From the NCBI GenBank assembly GCA_022393335.1, contig JAJEKB010020522.1, forward strand, positions 356,956 through 420,955: a stretch of DNA of 64,000 bases, in the 5' to 3' direction. Shown in pieces: positions 58,118 through 64,000 of the stretch; position 1 is the first letter of the stretch; each line of letters begins with the position of its first letter. The notes beneath the pieces were generated by a model. That model was given only the letters and a program-made list of their open reading frames with translations, was not told the DNA's origin and made no database searches. Origin of the DNA: Macrotrachela quadricornifera (lineage: Eukaryota; Rotifera; Eurotatoria; Philodinida; Philodinidae). Both the position numbers and the translations under genes were made by a program.

Positions 58118-58659
58118 CTGAATATACTCTATCGCATTATTTTACATATAAATACCTGTTAGATACATTTTATTATAGGCGAAGAATTTTAGTGAATATA
58201 ATAAAGTGTGTTCAATTTTTTTCCTACCATTTTAGGGTGTGGGTGTGAACAGCTGCCATAATCTAGATTTCACATACTGCCGGCCATCATCATATAGGTG
58301 ATTAAAATGTTACTGTTATGAAATAAATTTATCTAGAAAATAAAAAAGTCGGTTAGTCATGGAGTTTAACATTGAAAGAATTGTATTTTTTGGCAAATAG
58401 TTTATTCATTTGGTGAGACTAGGCATAACCCAAACTTAAACCCAAACCGTTTAAGAGTTTGGGTTTGGGTATACTCTGAAAAAAAGGAACTTGACAGAAC
58501 TATTTTTATGAATTCTGCTGTTTGATACCGTACGGAGCTCTGTATGAATGGTTCTGTCTAAAAATTAGTTCTATGAGAAACTGAAAAAACCGTCTACATA
58601 AATATATATATAAATAGTTCCGCCCACCCAAAAATGTATCCTTGTTTTAGTCTATTGAT
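58118..58659. other. Intergenic
   Basis: No gene. ACCCAAAC..CCCAAAC and GTTTGGGTTTGGGT at 58436-58470 pair as a small hairpin. Confidence 0.4.
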
Positions 58660-59010
58660 ATATATATCGACGAACAGTCAGTATCTTTTTTGTCTAATTT
58701 CTTTTATTTTAGTTTATAAGTTTTTTAGCTAATCTCTTTTATTTCAAATTATATAGACTTTTACATTTTATATTTTTATTTTATATTATATGTTTTTTTA
58801 GTTAATTTTTTATTTTAGATTATGCATATTTTTGTTTTGTATTTAATTTTTGCTTTTTTATTTTAGGTTATTGATGTATAGATGAACGAACAGTAAGTGT
58901 TTCTTTTAATATAATTTATTTTTTCATTTTAGATTCTTATGATATATTGACAAACAGTAAGTATAATTTTTATATAATTTATTTTTTGTCTTTTAGATTA
59001 TTTACAAGAG
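58660..59010 (+). repeat. ~65-bp tandem resembling microexons between 40-nt introns
   Basis: Units contain a TTTTAG acceptor-like end, then 24-26 nt ending GAACGAACA or GACAAACA, then GTAAGT and a U-rich stretch. Two clean cycles are 58867-58892 / 58893-58932 and 58933-58956 / 58957-58996. Degenerate relatives extend back to 58670 (CGACGAACAGTCAGTATC). Both spacer segments are exactly 40 nt. Confidence 0.5.
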
Positions 59011-59149
59011 CCATCCATGACACAGTAAAATCTAACAAAATCCTACGTGGGATCGTGTATGACACTGGTAACATTAGCTGCAATCGTATGAAAAAATCGT
59101 GATGTCTGATCAAAAGATCTTAGACCTGATCTTTTGACTTGGAAAGCGA

Positions 59150-59230
59150 TCGAATTCATAGTTCCGTATTTGGCTAGAATACGGTCGTTTCGGCCGTATA
59201 CGGTGTCCGTAATGCTTGGCCTGCTAGGTT
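59150..59230. repeat. CGTATACGG cluster 1
   Basis: GAATACGGTCGTTTCGGCCG, TATACGGTGTCCGTAATG: CpG-dense in otherwise CpG-poor DNA. Related to the cluster at 60178-60335. Confidence 0.5.
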
Positions 59231-60177
59231 ATCCTCTCGATTTAATAAAACTTGTCATACGATTTCTTCTCTAGTTACTGATAATAGATGATTTTGATTG
59301 TTGCTCTCAACTGCATTTAATTGTGACTAAAACGAGAGAAAATTCAAAGAGATATTGATATTGGATAAAATAACTATAATTACCCCAATTTCTTTGATTC
59401 GATTTAAAACATCATTAATGTTCGGTTCATTCCATAGTTGTATTGACAGCTACGAAAAAAATCTTCAAAATTTCAATAATTCTTGTTTTAGAGATAAATA
59501 TTCAAAGAGAAAAAAACAATTGATTAGTGTACGTTTGTAGCTTCGGTTATTAATCGTTTATCATCCATCGATATTCTAGAAACAAATACATTTTTTTTTA
59601 TATTGATCTTTATATCACTTGTAATATATTATCTTCTTACATCATTGCTATTAATAAAATGAGAATAGTTTAACCTAACCACGATCTCCAACAGCGAACA
59701 TAAAACTTTACCAGAAAGCTTTAAAAATGATGCAAAAAATCTAAAACATAAATTTCAGACAATCTATAAGCAATGATAAATATGATTTATTCAAGAGTTA
59801 AATTCAAGTAAAAAGTGTTAGACAACGTTTTATCTCGATTATTATTTGAAATATGATAACAAAAAAGAAAAGAGATTAACGAATGGAACATCTCGATCTA
59901 TGATAGGGAAGACATATTTAATTTAGTTTGAAATAATCTTCGATGAAAATTCAGACAACACTTGTATTTTTTTTTGTTGATATTCATATACTAAAAGTAG
60001 ACCACTTAATTCAATTTGTAAAAGGTTCTATTCCAAATGTTCACTTCCAGTTTGAATATACATTGAACTCTTCTGAAAAAATGAAAAGAATTTCCGAAAT
60101 TAATCAGTTTTCAATCAAATGATTCGTAACAAATTGTTAACATAATTCATCCCAGGTCGAGTGTTACAAACTTCGTA
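59231..60177. other. Intergenic between CGTATACGG clusters
   Basis: AT-rich; no gene supported (the 61-aa frame at 59355 has no features). Confidence 0.4.
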
Positions 60178-60335
60178 AAAGGTCGTATACGACCGTATAC
60201 GGAGTAAAACGGATCAAAACGGAGATTGTACACGGTTTTCGTTTACGGAGACAGTAAACGACCGTTATTTTGTCCGTGTATCGCCGTATTTCTCCGTATA
60301 CGACACGGAAATATACGATCGTAATACGGTCACAT
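60178..60335. repeat. CGTATACGG cluster 2
   Basis: About 150 bp dense in CGTATACGACCG, CGTATACGGAG, CCGTATTTCTCCGTATACGA and similar near-palindromic words, mostly spaced 8-20 bp. Confidence 0.6.
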
Positions 60336-60345
60336 GTAAATTGTG

Positions 60346-60437
60346 AGTAGTGTCACATATTCAGGATTCTGGAGACGCCACACCCAAATTCGAGAGATGC
60401 GGTGGCATCTCCAAAATCCTGGATATGTGACACTACT
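60346..60437. repeat. 36-bp-arm hairpin with 20-nt loop
   Basis: Arms 60346-60381 and 60402-60437 match at 33 of 36 positions: AGTAGTGTCACATATTCAGG.. on the left, and on the right its inverse. No coding. Could be a tiny MITE or a pre-miRNA-like hairpin. Confidence 0.7.
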
Positions 60438-60704
60438 GTTAAAAAAATACTAAGTATGCAGTCGTGACTATCTATGTGAATATCAATCTAAAAAATTTCC
60501 TTCAATTATATATGTTGGTTCAAGTATTTCTTCATAACCTTAGATATTTGATACTGTACTTTTGCTTCGTTTTTTGTTTAAGTTGAAAGTACATGTTTTG
60601 TAAAGATTTTATTAGGAATCTTTGGAAAAAAGAATGTAAATCAAACGCATAGAAGTAACGAAAATAAATTAAACTGTTAACAGTCATTGTGTTTAAGAGC
60701 GCTA

Positions 60705-60935
60705 GGACAGAATGTCGCAAGACAAATCGTCGCGAACAAATCGTTGCATGGACAAAACTTAATTAGTAGCACCGTCGGCTTCAGTTCTTTCAAGTTACTT
60801 CATAGCAGGAAACAAATGATTTTTTTGTTCATTTATACTTTATTTCAGAAAAATATTTTCTGAGAAATAACAATGTAGCGTTATGAAATATTGTATTTTA
60901 TTATTGCAGCAATTTGTTCATGCAACGATTTGTCC
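60705..60935. repeat. Short foldback built of ~16-bp GGACAAATCGTTGCAT units
   Basis: The left side (60708-60765) has AGGACAGAATGTCGC, AGACAAATCGTCGC, GAACAAATCGTTGCAT and GGACAAAACTT in tandem. The right side (60905-60935) holds the inverse: TTGTTCATGCAACGATTTGTCC. The spacer is about 145 bp. Confidence 0.6.
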
Positions 60936-63104
60936 GGTCACCGAAGAGCTATACGTAGAAAAACAACGAAGAAAATCAATAAATAGCAGATGGGGCAGAA
61001 TAAATTGGACTGTTTGTATTTTGAATGTTTTTCTACTATTTTTCGTTAGATCAAGACATAATTTTTTATCAAAAGATGGCTCTTGGAATTCTTTTCAAAT
61101 TCAAATATGAATGGAACAGAAATGGTTGCAGATATATTCGAAAAAAGATAAAATATAATTGCACGTACAATTCGTTAGTTCGTTACCAATTTTCCAGTTT
61201 ATGAATTTAAAGATTTAAGTAGTACGGCCTACTTCTACAGAACAATTGAAGATAAGGGTAAAACTCTGTAAGAGAAAACGTCAGCAAGAAACTATACGAG
61301 GAGGAGACCATTAAAGAGAGAAAATTCGTTGAGGGAGGCAAAATTCACCAGGAGCATAAAATATTTGAAATCTTTATATCTGCTTGTTTCTCAGGATTTC
61401 TTGCCGTATTTTTTATACAAACAAGACCACATACCGTTAAGATTTGTGGAGAATGTAGTCGTGAGTAGATGTATCGTGCATATAGATGCACATGTGAATC
61501 TGCATGCAAATGAGGAAGCGGCTAATGATCACTTCTTCAATCGCCCCCCACCCCCACACACAAAACTTCAACCAACACATTTACAACCTTACCTCTTTCC
61601 ATACTTTTATCAGCATAGAAAGGTTTGGTGGTCCTATTTTAAATAGAAATAAGTTGAAATGGAAACCTATTAGAGAAATTCAGAATCCAGTAATCTTTTC
61701 TCAATTTTACTCTTTACAGTACAAGATTGTCTTATAAATATTTTTCTGCAAAAGATTTTCCATGAAAAGAACTAAATCTGTATTTTGCATGTCTTTTTGA
61801 TCATATTTTCAGAATTCTTCAGAAAATTTTTTCGATGCATTGATAGGACAAAATTGTTTTCCCTATACTGCATTTTCCAAATACAAAACCCGATTCTTCT
61901 ATTTTAGATTTCAGATCTTATCGTTCCTGGTAGTCTTCAATTATAATGGGGTCTACTATTATGAAAGGATCTTTTATTATGATGAGGAGTTTACAGACTA
62001 GATTCAGTCTGTAAGAAGCATGCATCAGTTCGATCTAGTCGGCAGTGACGTAGTTTTGACATTTTTCATTGTAATCAATATAGCAGAACATCATAAACAA
62101 GACGACCAATACATATAACTAGTAATATAGCAATTTCTCTAAATAATTACTTAAATATGAACTTGTTTCATCTCAATTCAAGAACAAGACTGTCATGGAA
62201 AAGTATCATAGTAACGAAATTTGATTGATCTTTCAAAAATATCATATGATTATCTTGAATAATTCTATCTTACAATGCTCAATAGTACACGAAGATCATT
62301 TTAGAAGAAAATTTTTCTCTTTTCAGAGTCCCGTGGACAGAAATGTATGTAGATTTGTAGAATGAAAGCTGCTCGACAAATTTTTTAATACAATGTTGTT
62401 TGATATTTGTCACTTAAGGCACAGCAGGTTAGACGAACGAAATACGGTTTTAGAATCAGTTTTTCATGTGCTATTTGCCTATATATAAATGTAAACCTTT
62501 TGTTTCTATTATAATAAAAATATTCTCAAATTTATGAACACTATACATTCATAGCTTCAATATTTCTCAATTAAATGTTTCTCTTCTCATAAAAAAGATC
62601 TAAAACGAATCTTTTACGAGCAATCTTAAGTTATCGGCGATACTCTACAAGAATATCGTGTTAAAATTCAATTCAGAAGAAGTCATGTAAATTGTGTGGC
62701 AACTGATGAAAAGTATTATCTACACTCATTCATATTAATGATCGAAATTTATGTGAAAATCATACAAAAACCAATAAACAAATTCAACCTGAGCTTACAT
62801 GGAATTGTGTTTATCATTTAATGTTATCATTAATCTCATATTGATTCAATTTAAGTGAGTTATCTAATAGTCAAAAATGACTGTAACTAGCATCTATATA
62901 AAAAGTGCCTGAATTTATGTTAAAAAAAATGAAGAATTCCAATCGATTGATCATCAAGACTTACTCATTGTGTGAAAAAAAAATATCAACAGAAAAATAA
63001 ATATATTATATGGCAATCGCTAATTTGAAGTTAAACAATTTAAATATTGAGTAAATTATTTTATTTAAAAAACTTTGATTGTAAAGTTAAGATTTCTTTT
63101 AACT
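60936..63104. other. Intergenic, no gene supported
   Basis: The frames at 60883-61110 and 61329-61737 lack features; the latter owes its length to a C-rich patch at 61540-61560. The rest is AT-rich without partner repeats. Confidence 0.4.
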
Positions 63105-63383
63105 CTAATATTGTTCAATTTGGTAATATATCCAATTTTGTATAGAAACAGAGTCTTTCTTTATCAAATGTAAAATAATTTGTTTATTGCGATTAATAGG
63201 TCCAAAATTAAACGTATAGTAAGGACTATCTTTGCGACACTCTTTAGATCGATTATTTGTGGTACTTACAATGACATTTCGTCTACTAGTGTTCACTGAT
63301 TCAATATTATAATGATAAACATTATCAAAATCAGTATCCGATTTATAAAAGCAACCAAGTCTATTAATATTAAAAGCATTAAG
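63105..63383 (-). CDS. Possible terminal exon of an unknown gene
   Basis: The minus-strand open frame from about 63383 down to the stop at 63107-63105 reads SLNAFNINRLGCFYKSDTDF, then YNIESVNTSRRNVIVSTTNN, SKECRKDSPYYTFNFGPINR and a short C terminus. Its composition is protein-like, with two Cys. The segment upstream of 63383 has stops, and no start or donor could be joined. It may be the last exon of a gene extending beyond the window, or a relic. No family recognised. Confidence 0.3.
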   Translation of the reverse strand, partial: LNAFNINRLGCFYKSDTDFDNVYHYNIESVNTSRRNVIVSTTNNRSKECRKDSPYYTFNFGPINRNKQIILHLIKKDSVSIQNWIYYQIEQY

Positions 63384-64000
63384 AGATGTTAATTAAATAC
63401 TACATTAATTAAAGAAAACACGTAGATTATATCTGGGGCAACCGAAAAGTCGAACGGTGAAAGAAAAAAGTGTCTATCTTGATTAGAAAATGAGTTGATG
63501 TATTTTCAATGAGATGCACTCGATTCGTCGGTATGTTAACAGAAATGAATTTGTTTAATGATAAAGATATGCATTGGCCGATCAAAAACTAGTGTCCTAG
63601 AATCAGTTTTTAATGCTGAATTAGGAAAAAAACTTTCAAAGCTTTAATAAATTTTTTCGAAACCATATCATCCAAATCCTAGTAGAAAACCTGTTTTTTT
63701 TGAAATTCTCGATTTTTGTAGTATTTTTCAATTTTCGACATCAAGATCACTTTTTATCTCAATGAATTATACATATTTGGATTCAGTGCATCAAATTGCA
63801 TCGGATTCCATAAAAGAATCAGGAAAAAAAATTTGCCCGAATTTTGCGTTAGCCCAATCTTACATCTGAAAAATGTGTGCATTTTAAAGGTTTTATAAAG
63901 AGCTTAAATTTGTTATGCTCGTATCTCTCCAACGTAAGATCAAAAGACCCTGATATTTTTTGTTGTATACATAACTTGTAGGAGTCTGTCAAATGAGATA
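63384..64000. other. Intergenic right flank
   Basis: AT-rich, no gene supported; no repeat with a partner in the window was recognised. Confidence 0.4.

Noticed and set aside
58436..58470. Telomere-like GTTTGGGTTTGGGT run
   Set aside because: Only two units, and paired with an inverted copy; not a telomeric array, and the bdelloid telomere unit that I recall is TGTGGG.
61329..61737. ORFs of 105 and 77 aa
   Set aside because: No domain, signal or splice context; overlapping in two frames over a C-rich patch.
1..64000. CRISPR arrays, rRNA genes, bacterial operons, tRNA genes
   Set aside because: No spaced direct repeats with unique spacers, no rRNA-like tracts and no convincing tRNA cloverleaf were seen by eye; a tRNAscan-type search would be needed to exclude tRNAs.

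Overview
The window looks like AT-rich (about 70 percent A+T), gene-sparse chromosomal DNA of a bdelloid rotifer (Adineta/Rotaria type). This is inferred from the gene families and from gene structure, not from any database match. The supporting signs are spliceosomal introns of about 47-63 bp with GT..AG ends, NHL-repeat proteins of the 'WKQNGVTVAGGNG..GN.LNQL..P' type in several intact and decayed copies, fragments of Penelope/Athena-like reverse transcriptase, a catabolic-type intradiol dioxygenase that has introns and a signal peptide, and many foldback or MITE-like repeats. There is no bacterial operon, rRNA, CRISPR array or convincing tRNA.

Layout. 0.6-1.6 kb: three-exon secreted Ly6/uPAR-like gene (minus). 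5.2-5.5 kb: Cys-rich protein (minus). 6.0-7.75 kb: foldback element built from about 320-bp tandem units. 9.25-11.9 kb: a small MITE, then a C-rich/G-poor block of three plus-strand ORFs, two of them joined by a TAATG stop/start overlap. 12.6-14.1 kb: an orphan exon and a decayed NHL gene. 14.4-17.4 kb: five-exon FUSC-type membrane transporter, 891 aa (minus). 18.8-21.5 kb: claudin/PMP22-like four-TM protein and a secreted apple/PAN-like protein (both minus). 22.3-24.1 kb: foldback repeat and an NHL protein (minus). 27.3-27.9 kb: antistasin-like exons (minus). 32.1-33.0 kb: four-exon secreted intradiol ring-cleavage dioxygenase (minus). 35.0-36.4 kb: B-box/coiled-coil/NHL protein (minus). 37.0-38.2 kb: alpha-helical protein with a glycine-rich hydrophobic hairpin (plus, TATA box). 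39.0-39.5 kb: Penelope-like remnant. 42.0-46.0 kb: six-exon type I membrane protein with a mucin-like stalk, 930 aa (plus).

46.4-56.2 kb is a repeat-dense island: an NHL fragment, a 545-bp palindrome, diverged 725-bp tandem units carrying paired GTGACGGAATCA motifs, a Penelope-like pseudogene, a composite foldback element split by a TTAA-flanked MITE, and a second foldback whose arms are 34-bp minisatellite arrays. 56.3-58.0 kb: NYN-domain putative RNase (plus), its 5' end unresolved against the foldback island. 58.2-64 kb: mostly non-coding, with a 65-bp tandem that looks like microexons and introns, CGTATACGG clusters, a 36-bp-arm hairpin and short foldback repeats.

Taken together, the host genes encode mainly secreted or membrane proteins (adhesion, inhibition, transport), one probable horizontally acquired catabolic enzyme, and one putative RNA-processing protein. 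They sit between several distinct families of inverted-repeat elements. The most system-like signals are the foldback families of 48-56 kb and the TAATG-coupled ORF block at 10-11.4 kb. Multi-exon structures were spliced by eye using GT/AG sites and frame continuity; no transcript evidence was available.
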